Source of the DNA: DASUBV01 sp035763085
Lineage (GTDB): Bacteria > Actinomycetota > Actinomycetes > Streptosporangiales > Streptosporangiaceae
Direction of reading: 5' to 3'
Assembly: GCA_035763085.1 (NCBI GenBank)
Contig: DASUBV010000080.1
Coordinates: 1 to 53,814, forward strand
DNA length: 53,814 nucleotides
Shown here: positions 1-8,763 of the stretch, piece after piece
Position numbering within the stretch: the first letter of the stretch is position 1
How the letters are laid out: every line of letters begins with the position of its first letter
Position numbers and translations under genes: made by a program
Notes under the pieces: model-generated
Seen by the model: the letters and a program-made list of their open reading frames with translations, nothing else
The model's database searches: none
What the model was told of the DNA's origin: nothing

Positions 1-624
1 AAGGTGCAGAAGGTCGAGTACACGCATAAGAAGCAGACCGGTGGGGCCGGCCAGTACGGCCGGGTTGTCATCGACCTCGAGCCAACCGGCGGCGACGGCG
101 GCGGCTACGAGTTCGAGAACAAGGTCACAGGTGGCCGGGTCACGCGGGAGTACATCCCGTCGGTGGACGCGGGCTGCCAGGAGGCCGCGGAGTTTGGTGT
201 CCTGGCCGGCTACCCGATGGTGGACGTCAAGGTCACCCTGACAGACGGTGCCTACCACGAGGTGGACTCCTCGGAGCTCGCCTTCAAGATCGCCGGGTCG
301 ATGGCCTTCAAGAAGGCCGCCGCGCTGGCCAATCCGGTCCTGCTGGAGCCGGTCATGGCGGTCGAGGTGCGGACGCCCGATGACTACATGGGCGAGGTCA
401 TCGGCGACCTGAACAGTCGCCGGGGCCAGATCCAGGCCATGGAGGAGCGGTCGGGGGGACGGATTGTCCGTGCCCATGTGCCGCTGTCGGAGATGTTCGG
501 CTACGTGGGCGACTTGCGCAGCCGGACGCAGGGCCGGGCGGACTACAGCATGCAGTTCGACTCGTATGCCGAGGTCCCGCCCAGCATTGCCAAGGAAATC
601 ATCGCCAAGGCTCGCGGCGAGTAG
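1..624 (+). CDS. fusA: Elongation factor G, C-terminal part (5' end outside window)
   Basis: This is the last 207 residues of the translocation GTPase EF-G, which moves tRNA and mRNA through the ribosome after peptide transfer. The G domain is outside the window. What remains is domain IV, with GGAGQYGRV near the start, and domain V, recognised by GEVIGDLNSRRGQ and the closing MFGYVGDLRSRTQGRA block. The frame is open from base 1 to the TAG at 622-624, so there is no internal damage. It lies 87 bases before tuf, the usual str-operon order. Identification is firm; the start cannot be seen. Confidence 0.97.
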   Translation, partial: KVQKVEYTHKKQTGGAGQYGRVVIDLEPTGGDGGGYEFENKVTGGRVTREYIPSVDAGCQEAAEFGVLAGYPMVDVKVTLTDGAYHEVDSSELAFKIAGSMAFKKAAALANPVLLEPVMAVEVRTPDDYMGEVIGDLNSRRGQIQAMEERSGGRIVRAHVPLSEMFGYVGDLRSRTQGRADYSMQFDSYAEVPPSIAKEIIAKARGE

Positions 625-671
625 CCCGAAGTTCACAGGACCAGAACCAAGCAGAGCGCGTGAGCGCCTGG

Positions 672-687
672 CCCCACCGCGGTGGGG
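672..687. repeat. Perfect 16-bp palindrome upstream of tuf
   Basis: The sequence CCCCACCGCGGTGGGG is its own reverse complement and sits 13 bases before the tuf Shine-Dalgarno (AGGAGA, 701-706). It could form a cruciform or a tight RNA hairpin in the fusA-tuf spacer. No T-run follows, so it is more likely an mRNA-processing or regulatory structure than a terminator. Confidence 0.5.
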
Positions 688-711
688 AACGATCGCAACG
701 AGGAGAGACCA

Positions 712-1905
<1,194 letters not shown>

Positions 1906-1910
1906 CCGTC

Positions 1911-1953
1911 GCTGCGCGGCGGCCCGGCCGCCACGGCCAGGCCGCCGCGCAGC
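1911..1953 (+). terminator. Hairpin terminator after tuf
   Basis: The arms GCTGCGCGGCGGCC (1911-1924) and GGCCGCCGCGCAGC (1940-1953) are perfect 14-base reverse complements around a 15-base loop, starting five bases after the tuf stop. There is no T-run, as is usual in actinobacteria. It probably separates the str transcript from the S10 operon, at least partly. Confidence 0.7.
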
Positions 1954-2007
1954 GCGGTGTCGGCACGAAGCACCAGCGGCACCACAAGCGAAGGACATCG
2001 AAGCCAC

Positions 2008-2316
2008 ATGGCGGGACAGAAGATCCGCATCCGGCTCAAGGCCTATGACCACGAGGTCATCGACAACTCGGCCCGGAAGATCGTCGACACGGTCGCGCGC
2101 ACTGGCGCGAAGGTCGCGGGCCCAGTGCCGCTGCCGACAGAGAAGAACGTGTACTGCGTCATCCGCTCGCCGCACAAGTACAAGGACTCGCGGGAGCACT
2201 TCGAGATGCGCACGCACAAGCGCCTGATCGACATTATCGACCCGACGCCGAAGACCGTCGACTCCCTGATGCGGCTGGACCTGCCGGCCGGCGTCGACAT
2301 CGATATCAAGCTGTAG
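2008..2316 (+). CDS. rpsJ: 30S ribosomal protein S10
   Basis: S10 is a small-subunit head protein that also acts in NusB/NusE transcription antitermination. The 102-residue product has family-typical length, beginning MAGQKIRIRLKAYDHEVID and containing the conserved HKRLIDIIDPTPKTVDSLM segment. ATG 2008 is chosen over an in-frame ATG at 1957, because the latter would start inside the tuf terminator region and add 17 unconserved residues. AAGGA lies 13 to 17 bases upstream. It opens the S10 operon, 14 bases before rplC. No clear promoter is visible in the short spacer after the tuf hairpin. Confidence 0.97.
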   Translation: MAGQKIRIRLKAYDHEVIDNSARKIVDTVARTGAKVAGPVPLPTEKNVYCVIRSPHKYKDSREHFEMRTHKRLIDIIDPTPKTVDSLMRLDLPAGVDIDIKL

Positions 2317-2330
2317 AGGGACGCACCGAG

Positions 2331-3017
2331 ATGACCAAGCAGATCAAGGGGGTCCTGGGCACCAAGCTCGGCATGACCCAGGTCTTCGACGATGGCGGGA
2401 AGATGGTCCCTGTCACCGTGGTCGCAGCAGGGCCCTGCGTCGTCACCGCGGTGCGCACGCCGGATGCCGACGGCTACGCCGCCGTCCAGCTCGGCTTCGG
2501 CGAGATCGACCCCCGCAAGGTGAACCGGCCCGAGGCCGGGCACTTCGGCAAGGCCGGCGTGACGCCCCGCCGCTACCTGGTGGAGCTGCGCACCGACGAC
2601 GCCGACCAGTACACGCTGGGCCAGGAGGTCACCGCGCAGGCGTTCGAGGCCGGTGAGCTCGTGGACGTGACGGCCCGGAGCAAGGGCAAGGGCTTCGCCG
2701 GCGTGGTGAAGCGGCACGGCTTCAAGGGCCTGTCCTCCTCGCACGGCACCAAGCGCAAGCACCGCGCGCCCGGCGCCATCGGCGGCTGTGCCTACCCCGG
2801 CCGGGTGTTCAAGGGCGTCCGGATGGCCGGCCGGATGGGCGGCGAGCGGACGACCACCGCCAACCTGACCGTGCACGGCGTGGACGCCGACCGCGGGCTG
2901 CTGCTCATCAAGGGCGCTGTCCCCGGCGCGGCCGGCGGGCTGGTCCTGGTTCGCAGTGCCGTCAAGACCCCGCTCGCCGCTGGCGGGCGGCCGCTGACCA
3001 GGAGTGAGGCGAGATGA
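2331..3017 (+). CDS. rplC: 50S ribosomal protein L3
   Basis: L3 is one of the earliest 23S rRNA-binding proteins, reaching into the peptidyl-transferase region through its long loop. The 228-residue product starts with the canonical IKGVLGTKLGMTQVF and has the basic GFAGVVKRHGFKG and the PGRVFKGVRMAGRMG loop. It is a few residues longer than most homologues at the C terminus (VKTPLAAGGRPLTRSEAR). Its stop overlaps the rplD start as ATGA, so translation is probably coupled. A TAGAGGGACG sequence before the ATG supplies a modest ribosome-binding site. Confidence 0.97.
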   Translation: MTKQIKGVLGTKLGMTQVFDDGGKMVPVTVVAAGPCVVTAVRTPDADGYAAVQLGFGEIDPRKVNRPEAGHFGKAGVTPRRYLVELRTDDADQYTLGQEVTAQAFEAGELVDVTARSKGKGFAGVVKRHGFKGLSSSHGTKRKHRAPGAIGGCAYPGRVFKGVRMAGRMGGERTTTANLTVHGVDADRGLLLIKGAVPGAAGGLVLVRSAVKTPLAAGGRPLTRSEAR

Positions 3018-3670
3018 GTCCGGCCAACGCGAGCGGCGCGGCCAAGGTGACCACGGCTGAGCTGCCGGCCGAGATCTTCGACGCGAAGGTCAACGTGCCG
3101 CTGATCCACCAGGTGGTCGTGGCCCAGGAGGCGGCGGCCCGGCAGGGCACGCACGCCACCAAGAACCGCGGCGAGGTCCGCGGCGGCGGCCGGAAGCCGT
3201 ACCGGCAGAAGGGCACCGGCCGCGCGCGGCAGGGCTCGACCCGGGCGCCGCAGTTCGCCGGCGGTGGCGTGGTGCACGGCCCGCAGCCGCGGTCCTACGC
3301 CCAGCGGACGCCCAAGAAGATGAAGGCGGCCGCGCTGCGCGGCGCGCTGTCGGACCGGGCCCGGCACGGCCGGGTGCACGTGGTGTCCGGGCTGGTCTCC
3401 GGCGACGCCCCGAAGACTAAGGACGCGGTTGCCGCGCTGGCCGCGGTGACCGGCACGGCAGCCGGCAGCTCGCACGTGCTGGTGGTCGCGAGCATCACCG
3501 ACCAGCTGACCTGGCGCAGCCTGCGCAACGCGCGCGGTGTTCACCTGCTCGACTCCGGTCAGCTGAACACCTACGACGTCCTGGTCAGCGACCACGTGGT
3601 CTTCACCCAGGAGGCGCTGGACAGCTTCGTGGCCCGGGCCACCCCGAATCAGGAAGGCACCCAGGCGTGA
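3014..3670 (+). CDS. rplD: 50S ribosomal protein L4
   Basis: L4 lines the nascent-peptide tunnel and, in enterobacteria, represses the S10 operon. The 218-residue protein has the extended-loop signature THATKNRGEVRGGGRKPYRQKGTGRAR split around residues 50-75, and the later GGGVVHGP motif. The N terminus has a short actinobacterial extension (SPANASGAAK). The start overlaps the rplC stop by four bases and the stop overlaps the rplW GTG, so three genes form a tightly coupled run. I saw no upstream L4-binding leader that could be recognised as such. Confidence 0.97.
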   Translation: MSPANASGAAKVTTAELPAEIFDAKVNVPLIHQVVVAQEAAARQGTHATKNRGEVRGGGRKPYRQKGTGRARQGSTRAPQFAGGGVVHGPQPRSYAQRTPKKMKAAALRGALSDRARHGRVHVVSGLVSGDAPKTKDAVAALAAVTGTAAGSSHVLVVASITDQLTWRSLRNARGVHLLDSGQLNTYDVLVSDHVVFTQEALDSFVARATPNQEGTQA

Positions 3671-3969
3671 ACAAGACCCCGAACCCCCGGGACATCCTGA
3701 TCCGGCCGGTGATCTCAGAGAAGAGCTACCGGCTGGCCGACGATGGCAAGTACACCTTCATCGTCGCGCCGGGCACCAACAAGACCCAGATCCGCCAGGC
3801 TGTTGAGGCTGTCTTCAACGTCAAGGTGACGGGCGTGAACACCCTCAACCGGCCGGGCAAGCGACGCCGGACCAGGTTCGGCTGGGGCAAGCGGCCCGAC
3901 ACCAAGCGGGCCATCGTCAGCCTCGCCGAAGGCGAGCGGATCGATATCTTCGGCGGTCCGGTCAGCTAG
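3667..3969 (+). CDS. rplW: 50S ribosomal protein L23
   Basis: L23 sits at the tunnel exit and is the docking point for trigger factor and SRP. The 100-residue product contains RDILIRPVISEKSY at the N terminus and the loop GVNTLNRPGKRRRTRFGWG in the middle, both diagnostic. The start is GTG 3667, overlapping the rplD TGA by four bases (GTGA). Length matches the family. The next gene, rplB, follows after 27 bases with its own GGAGCTTGAG ribosome-binding region. Confidence 0.96.
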   Translation: MNKTPNPRDILIRPVISEKSYRLADDGKYTFIVAPGTNKTQIRQAVEAVFNVKVTGVNTLNRPGKRRRTRFGWGKRPDTKRAIVSLAEGERIDIFGGPVS

Positions 3970-3996
3970 CCGGGCGATCCATAGGAGCTTGAGCAC

Positions 3997-4830
3997 ATGG
4001 GCATCCGCAAGTACAAGCCGACGACCCCCGGCAGGCGCGGGGCGAGCGGCGCCGACTTCTCCGAGGTCACGCGCAGTGAGCCGGAGAAGTCCCTGGTGCG
4101 CCCGCTGCACGGGCACGGCGGCCGTAACGTGCACGGCCGGATCACCACCCGGCACCAGGGCGGCGGGCACAAGCGCGCTTACCGGCTGATCGACTTCCGC
4201 CGGGCGGACAAGGACGGCGTGCCGGCCAAGGTCGCGCACATCGAGTACGACCCGAACCGGACCTCCCGGATCGCGCTGCTGCACTACGCCGACGGCGAGA
4301 AGCGCTACATCCTCGCCCCCGGCGGCCTGAAGCAGGGTGACCGGGTGGAGAACGGGCCGGGCGCCGACATCAAGGCCGGCAACTGCCTGCCGCTGCGCAA
4401 CATCCCCACCGGCACCGTGGTGCACGCCATCGAGCTGCGTCCCGGCGGCGGGGCCAAGATCGCGCGGTCGGCCGGCTCGGGCGTCCAGCTGCTGGCCAAG
4501 GAAGGCCGGTTCGCGCAGCTGCGGATGCCCTCGGGCGAGATCCGGCGGGTCGACGTGAGCTGCCGGGCCACGGTCGGCGAGGTCGGCAACTCCGAGCAGA
4601 GCAATATCAAGCTCGGCAAGGCGGGCCGCAGCCGCTGGAAGGGCCGCCGGCCCACCGTGCGCGGCGTGGCCATGAACCCGGTCGATCACCCGCTGGGCGG
4701 CGGCGAGGGCAAGACCTCCGGCGGCCGGCACCCGGTCAGCCCGTGGGGCCAGCCCGAGGGCCGTACCCGGCGCGCGAACAAGCCCAGCGACCAGCTGATC
4801 TCCCGTCGGCGCGGCAAGAAGAAGCGGTAG
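3997..4830 (+). CDS. rplB: 50S ribosomal protein L2
   Basis: L2 binds 23S rRNA, helps assemble the peptidyl-transferase centre and bridges the subunits. The 277-residue protein begins MGIRKYKPTTPGRRGAS and carries GHGGRNVHGRITTRHQGGGH, the SH3-like central domain, and the near-universal AMNPVDHPLGGGEG segment holding the conserved histidine. The C terminus is lysine/arginine-rich (LISRRRGKKKR). Length is standard. It sits 12 bases before rpsS in the S10 operon. Confidence 0.98.
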   Translation: MGIRKYKPTTPGRRGASGADFSEVTRSEPEKSLVRPLHGHGGRNVHGRITTRHQGGGHKRAYRLIDFRRADKDGVPAKVAHIEYDPNRTSRIALLHYADGEKRYILAPGGLKQGDRVENGPGADIKAGNCLPLRNIPTGTVVHAIELRPGGGAKIARSAGSGVQLLAKEGRFAQLRMPSGEIRRVDVSCRATVGEVGNSEQSNIKLGKAGRSRWKGRRPTVRGVAMNPVDHPLGGGEGKTSGGRHPVSPWGQPEGRTRRANKPSDQLISRRRGKKKR

Positions 4831-4842
4831 GAGCACCTGACG

Positions 4843-5121
4843 ATGCCTCGTAGCCTGAAGAAGGGCCCGTTCGTTGACGACCACCTGATGAAGAAGGTGG
4901 ACGTGCAGAACGACAAGGGCACCAAGAACGTGATCAAGACCTGGTCGCGCCGGTCGATGATCGTCCCGGCCATGCTCGGTCACACGATTGCCGTGCACGA
5001 CGGGCGCAAGCACGTGCCGGTATTCGTGACCGAGGCGATGGTCGGGCACAAGCTCGGCGAGTTCGCCCCCACCCGTACCTTCCGCAGCCACGTGCGGGAC
5101 GACCGGCGCAGCCGGCGCTAG
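4843..5121 (+). CDS. rpsS: 30S ribosomal protein S19
   Basis: S19 lies in the head of the 30S subunit and contacts S13 and the A-site finger. The 92-residue product begins MPRSLKKGPFVDDHLMKKV. It contains WSRRSMIVPAMLGHTIAVH and GHKLGEFAPTRTF, all diagnostic, and has the standard length. A GGAGCACCTGACG ribosome-binding region precedes the ATG. The following spacer to rplV (98 bases) is unusually long for this operon and contains a GC hairpin and a short overlapping open frame. Confidence 0.97.
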   Translation: MPRSLKKGPFVDDHLMKKVDVQNDKGTKNVIKTWSRRSMIVPAMLGHTIAVHDGRKHVPVFVTEAMVGHKLGEFAPTRTFRSHVRDDRRSRR

Positions 5122-5154
5122 CCGAAAGCGAGAGAGAGCAATGACGGTGCTGCC

Positions 5155-5172
5155 CCGGGGGGCAACCCCCGG
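5155..5172. repeat. CGGGGG-type tetraloop hairpin in the rpsS-rplV spacer
   Basis: CCGGGGG and CCCCCGG pair around a GCAA loop, a stable GNRA-class tetraloop. The same stem with loop GCGG occurs at 8990-9007, and a 6-bp version with loop CGGA at 15620-15635. These three copies in intergenic DNA suggest a small dispersed palindromic repeat. A 29-codon open frame, ATG 5141 to TAG 5228-5230, runs through it and overlaps the rplV start out of frame. Confidence 0.6.
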
Positions 5173-5219
5173 AACCCCCGGGCAGGGGCTACTGGGCATC
5201 AACGGAAAGCGAGCAGGCG

Positions 5220-5612
5220 ATGGAAGCTAGGGCCAAGGCGCGCTACGTGCGCGTCACGCCGCGGAAGGCCCGCCGCGTGGTGGACCTGATTCGCGGGATG
5301 CCCGCCAGCGAGGCACAGGCCGCGCTTGCCTTCGCGCCGCAGGCGGCGAGCGACCCGGTGGGCAAGGTGCTGGCCAGCGCTATCGCCAACGCCGGCCAGG
5401 ACCGGTCCGTGGACGCTGACTCGCTCGTGGTGAGCCGGGCGTGGGTGGACGAGGGGCCGACGCTCAAGCGCTTCCGGCCGCGCGCTCAGGGCCGGGGCTA
5501 CCGGATCTACAAGCGCACCAGCCACATCACGGTCATTGTCTCCGACAACGGTGCGTCCGCCAGCAGTGCTCCGCGGAGCAGTGCGTCAAGGAGCAGGGAG
5601 AGGACCCGCTAG
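5220..5612 (+). CDS. rplV: 50S ribosomal protein L22
   Basis: L22 binds all 23S domains, and its hairpin lines the exit tunnel. The 130-residue product has the core KARYVRVTPRKARRVVDLIRG, then RAWVDEGPTLKRFRPRAQGR (tunnel hairpin). It also has a serine/arginine-rich tail of about 20 residues (SDNGASASSAPRSS) beyond the usual length of about 115. ATG 5220 is chosen because homology begins at once; a GAGCAGGCG sequence precedes it weakly. The stop TAG shares its G with the GTG of rpsC. Translation could also be coupled to the short upstream frame at 5141-5230. Confidence 0.95.
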   Translation: MEARAKARYVRVTPRKARRVVDLIRGMPASEAQAALAFAPQAASDPVGKVLASAIANAGQDRSVDADSLVVSRAWVDEGPTLKRFRPRAQGRGYRIYKRTSHITVIVSDNGASASSAPRSSASRSRERTR

Positions 5613-6490
5613 TGGGCCAGAAAGTGAACCCGCACGGGTTCCGGCTGGGCATCACCACCGACTTCAAGAGCCGGTGGTATGCCGACAAGCTGTACAAGGA
5701 CTACGTTGCGGAAGACGTCGCCATCCGGCGCATGCTGCAGCGGGGCATGGAGCGCGCGGGAATCTCGAAGGTGGAGATCGAGCGCACCATGGACCGCGTG
5801 CGGGTCGACATCCACACCGCCCGGCCGGGCATCGTCATCGGCCGCCGCGGCGCTGAGGCCGACCGGATCCGGGGCGACCTGGAGAAGCTGACCAGCAAGC
5901 AGATCCAGCTGAACATCCTCGAGGTGAAGAACCCCGAGATCGATGCCCAGCTGGTGGCGCAGGGCGTGGCCGAGCAGCTGTCCAGCCGGGTGTCGTTCCG
6001 GCGGGCCATGCGCAAGGCCATGCAGACCGCCATGAAGGGCGGCGCCAAGGGCATCCGGGTGCAGTGCGCCGGGCGCCTGGGCGGCGCTGAGATGTCGCGG
6101 TCGGAGTTCTACCGCGAGGGCCGGGTGCCGCTGCACACGCTGCGCGCGGACATCGACTACGGCTTCTACGAGGCCCGCACGACCTTCGGCCGGATCGGCG
6201 TCAAGGTGTGGATCTACCGCGGTGAGGCCGCGCAGACCCGCGCCGAGCGCGAGGCCGCCGCGGCGGCGCTGCGCGCTGGCCAGCGGCCGGGCCGCGACCG
6301 GGACCGGGACCGCCCGCGGCGCGGCCGCCGGGCCGAGCAGGGTGACAGCGGTGACCGCGGCGGCGACCGCGGCGACCGTGGTGACCGCGGCGGCGACCGC
6401 CAGGCCAGCCCGGCCGAGACGCCCAAGGCCAGCGCGCCCGAGGCGGCGGCCGAGGCGACCGCGGCTACGACATCAGGCGGGGAGGGCTAA
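5612..6490 (+). CDS. rpsC: 30S ribosomal protein S3 with long basic/acidic repeat tail
   Basis: S3 forms part of the mRNA entry channel and its helicase. The protein starts MGQKVNPHGFRLGI, has a KH-type domain (ARPGIVIGRRGAEADRIRGD) and the C-domain CAGRLGGAEMSRSEFYREGRVPLHTLRADIDYG. Homology ends near residue 215. A tail of about 75 residues follows, with RDRDRDRPRRGRR and then GDRGGDRGDRGDRGGDR-like repeats around residues 245-265, then an Ala/Glu-rich end. Total length is 292 residues. Charged tails are common in actinobacterial S3 but this repeat is regular. The start GTG 5612 overlaps the rplV stop by one base, and rplP follows after three bases. Confidence 0.97.
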   Translation: MGQKVNPHGFRLGITTDFKSRWYADKLYKDYVAEDVAIRRMLQRGMERAGISKVEIERTMDRVRVDIHTARPGIVIGRRGAEADRIRGDLEKLTSKQIQLNILEVKNPEIDAQLVAQGVAEQLSSRVSFRRAMRKAMQTAMKGGAKGIRVQCAGRLGGAEMSRSEFYREGRVPLHTLRADIDYGFYEARTTFGRIGVKVWIYRGEAAQTRAEREAAAAALRAGQRPGRDRDRDRPRRGRRAEQGDSGDRGGDRGDRGDRGGDRQASPAETPKASAPEAAAEATAATTSGGEG

Positions 6491-6493
6491 GCC

Positions 6494-6913
6494 ATGCTGA
6501 TCCCACGGCGGGTGAAGCACCGCAAGCAGCACCGGCCGGACCGGCACGGCGCCGCCAAGGGCGGCACCAGGGTGACGTTCGGCGAGTTCGGCATCCAGGC
6601 GGTTGAGCACTCCTACGTGACCAACCGGCAGATCGAGGCCGCCCGTATCGCCATGACCCGGCACATCCGCCGTGGCGGGAAGGTGTGGATCACGATCTAC
6701 CCGGACCGCCCGCTGACCAAGAAGCCCGCTGAGACCCGGATGGGCTCAGGCAAGGGCGCCCCCGAGTGGTGGGTGGCCAACGTCAAGCCGGGCCGGGTCA
6801 TGTTCGAGCTGTCGGGCGTGTCGGAGGACGTAGCTCGCGAGGCGCTGCGCCGGGCGATGCACAAGCTCCCGATGAAGTGCAAGTTCGTGAAGCGAGAGGT
6901 CGGTGAGGCGTGA
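6494..6913 (+). CDS. rplP: 50S ribosomal protein L16
   Basis: L16 helps organise the A-site architecture of the 50S subunit. The 139-residue product begins MLIPRRVKHRKQHRPDR and contains QIEAARIAMTRHIRRGGKVWI and PLTKKPAETRMGSGKGAPE, the latter with the conserved arginine that is hydroxylated in some bacteria. Length is standard. It starts three bases after the rpsC stop (RBS GGGAGGG at 6480-6486, in the rpsC end) and its own stop overlaps the rpmC ATG by one base. Confidence 0.98.
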   Translation: MLIPRRVKHRKQHRPDRHGAAKGGTRVTFGEFGIQAVEHSYVTNRQIEAARIAMTRHIRRGGKVWITIYPDRPLTKKPAETRMGSGKGAPEWWVANVKPGRVMFELSGVSEDVAREALRRAMHKLPMKCKFVKREVGEA

Positions 6914-7152
6914 TGGCCAAGGGACTGGCAGCCGCTGACCTGCGCACCTCGACCGAGGACGAGCTCGAGGTCAAGCTGGCCGAGGCCAAGATCGAGCTGT
7001 TCAACCTCCGCTTCCAGGCGGCCACCGGCCAGCTGGAGAGCCACGGGCGGCTCCGCGCCGTGCGTAAGGAGATCGCGCGCATCTACACGGTGAAGCGCGA
7101 GCGCGAGCTCGGCATCGTGCGGGTGGAAGAGGAGACGGACACCGATGAGTGA
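6913..7152 (+). CDS. rpmC: 50S ribosomal protein L29
   Basis: L29 is a small helical protein at the exit tunnel rim near L23. The product reads MAKGLAAADLRTSTEDELEV and continues with KIELFNLRFQAATGQLES, the family signature, to about 79 residues. ATG 6913 overlaps the rplP stop (TGATG). A GTG at 6910 directly before it would add one residue and cannot be excluded. The 3' end overlaps rpsQ by eight bases. The C-terminal end is acidic (VEEETDTDE), which is common in actinobacteria. Confidence 0.95.
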   Translation: MAKGLAAADLRTSTEDELEVKLAEAKIELFNLRFQAATGQLESHGRLRAVRKEIARIYTVKRERELGIVRVEEETDTDE

Positions 7153-7423
7153 GCAGCAGACCGAGACCCTCTCCCGCGGTTACCGCAAGGTCCGCGAGGG
7201 CCTGGTCGTCAGCGACAAGATGGACAAGACCGTCGTGGTCGAGGTGGAGGACCGGGTCAAGCACCCGAAGTACGGCAAGGTCATCCGCCGCACGAAGAAG
7301 TACAAGGCACACGATGGCGACAACGCCTGCGGCGTCGGGGACCGCGTGCTGCTGATGGAGACCCGTCCGCTGTCCGCCACCAAGCGCTGGCGCGTCGCGG
7401 AGATCTTGGAAAAGGCGAAGTAG
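7145..7423 (+). CDS. rpsQ: 30S ribosomal protein S17
   Basis: S17 is an OB-fold protein binding 16S rRNA early in assembly. The 92-residue product has RKVREGLVVSDKMDKTVVV, the KHPKYGKVIRRTKKYKAHD loop and GDRVLLMETRPLSATKRWR, all diagnostic. The start lies inside rpmC with an eight-base overlap and a GAAGAGGAG ribosome-binding region just upstream, so coupling is likely. It closes the S10 operon. A 52-base spacer follows before the spc genes begin with rplN. Confidence 0.97.
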   Translation: MSEQQTETLSRGYRKVREGLVVSDKMDKTVVVEVEDRVKHPKYGKVIRRTKKYKAHDGDNACGVGDRVLLMETRPLSATKRWRVAEILEKAK

Positions 7424-7475
7424 CCAGACTCGCCAGTCCTCCCCGGAGGCCGGCGCGTGAGAAGCAGGAGTTGAC

Positions 7476-7844
7476 GTGATCCAGCAGGAGTCGCGGCTCA
7501 AGGTCGCCGACAACACCGGAGCCAAGGAGATCTTGTGCATCCGGGTGCTCGGCGGCTCGAGCAGGCGATACGCGGGCATCGGCGACGTCATCGTCGCCAC
7601 CGTCAAGGATGCCCTCCCCGGCGCCGGGGTGAAGAAGGGCGACGTTGTCAAGGCCGTCGTCGTGCGCACGCGCAAGGAGCGGCGCCGCGGCGATGGCTCC
7701 TACATCCGCTTCGACGAGAACGCTGCCGTGCTGATCAGGGACGGCGGGGACCCGCGCGGGACCCGCATCTTCGGCCCGGTGGGCCGGGAGCTGCGCGAGA
7801 AGCGGTTCATGCGGATCATCTCGCTCGCCCCGGAGGTGCTGTGA
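7476..7844 (+). CDS. rplN: 50S ribosomal protein L14
   Basis: L14 contacts L19 and 16S h14 at an intersubunit bridge and binds the silencing factor RsfS. The 122-residue protein starts MIQQESRLKVADNTGAKEIL. It contains VVRTRKERRRGDGSYIRFDENAAVLI and ends FMRIISLAPEVL, all family-typical. The start is GTG 7476 with AGCAGGAGT upstream. Only one base separates its stop from rplX. Length is exact for the family. Confidence 0.98.
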   Translation: MIQQESRLKVADNTGAKEILCIRVLGGSSRRYAGIGDVIVATVKDALPGAGVKKGDVVKAVVVRTRKERRRGDGSYIRFDENAAVLIRDGGDPRGTRIFGPVGRELREKRFMRIISLAPEVL

Positions 7845-7845
7845 C

Positions 7846-8166
7846 ATGAAGGTCAAGAAGGGCGACCACGTGATCGTGACCGCGGGCAAGGACCGCGGCC
7901 GCGAGGGCACGGTGATCCTGACCTACCCGGACAAGCAGAAGGTGCTTGTCCAGGGGGTCAACATGATCCGCAAGAACACCAAGGTGGACTACCAGGGACG
8001 GCGCGGCGCCAAGGAGGGCGGCATCGTCAACACCGAAGCCCCCATCCACGTGAGCAACGTCCAGCTGATCGACCCGGAGACCAAGAAGGTGACCCGGGCG
8101 GGCTACCGGCGTGACGAGGACAACAAGAAGGTCCGGGTCTCCCGGGCCAGCGGTAAGGACATTTAA
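7846..8166 (+). CDS. rplX: 50S ribosomal protein L24
   Basis: L24 is an assembly initiator that binds the 5' region of 23S rRNA. The 106-residue product carries the KOW motif near the N terminus (KGDHVIVTAGKDRGREG), then VQGVNMIRKNTK and GGIVNTEAPIHVSNV. It begins one base after rplN and ends immediately before the rplE ATG, with no spacer. Length and composition are ordinary. Confidence 0.97.
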   Translation: MKVKKGDHVIVTAGKDRGREGTVILTYPDKQKVLVQGVNMIRKNTKVDYQGRRGAKEGGIVNTEAPIHVSNVQLIDPETKKVTRAGYRRDEDNKKVRVSRASGKDI

Positions 8167-8760
8167 ATGACCACCAGTAACGGGGACGCGGGCGCGACGG
8201 CCCTCGCCGGGCGGGTCCCGCCGCGCCTCAAGCAGCGCTATGCCAGCGAGATCGCCGGCGCGCTGCGCGAGGAGTTCGGCTACCCCAACGTCATGATGGT
8301 CCCGACGCTGACCAAGATCGTCGTCAACATGGGCGTCGGCGAGGCGGCGAGGGACGCCAAGCTCATCGACGGCGCCGTCCGGGACCTGGCCATCATCACC
8401 GGCCAGAAGCCCGCCGTGGCCCGGGCGCGCAAGTCCATCGCCCAGTTCAAGCTGCGCGAGGGCATGCCGATCGGGGCGCACGCCACGCTGCGCGGCGACC
8501 GGATGTGGGAGTTCTGCGACCGGCTGCTGTCGATCGCGCTGCCCCGGATCCGTGACTTCCGCGGCCTGAGCGACCGGCAGTTCGACGGCCGGGGGAACTA
8601 CACCTTCGGGCTGACCGAGCAGCTGATGTTCCACGAGATCAACGCCGATCAGGTGGACCGGCAGCGCGGCATGGACGTGACCGTCGTCACCACCGCTACC
8701 ACCGACGCCGAAGGCCGCTCGCTGCTGCGACGGCTCGGCTTCCCGTTCAAGGAGAACTGA
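8167..8760 (+). CDS. rplE: 50S ribosomal protein L5
   Basis: L5 binds 5S rRNA in the central protuberance. The 197-residue protein has an N-terminal extension of about 18 residues (TTSNGDAGATALAGRVPP) ahead of the conserved LKQRYASEIAGALREEFGY. It also contains the family signature PTLTKIVVNMGVGEA and ends RSLLRRLGFPFKEN. The ATG directly abuts the rplX TAA, so re-initiation by the same ribosome is likely. GGTAAGGAC in the rplX end can serve as ribosome-binding site. Confidence 0.97.
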   Translation: MTTSNGDAGATALAGRVPPRLKQRYASEIAGALREEFGYPNVMMVPTLTKIVVNMGVGEAARDAKLIDGAVRDLAIITGQKPAVARARKSIAQFKLREGMPIGAHATLRGDRMWEFCDRLLSIALPRIRDFRGLSDRQFDGRGNYTFGLTEQLMFHEINADQVDRQRGMDVTVVTTATTDAEGRSLLRRLGFPFKEN

Positions 8761-8763
8761 GCA

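Noticed and set aside
3715..5202. Long open frame antisense to rplW-rplB-rpsS
   Set aside because: It spans three real ribosomal genes and has biased composition; a shadow of GC-rich coding.
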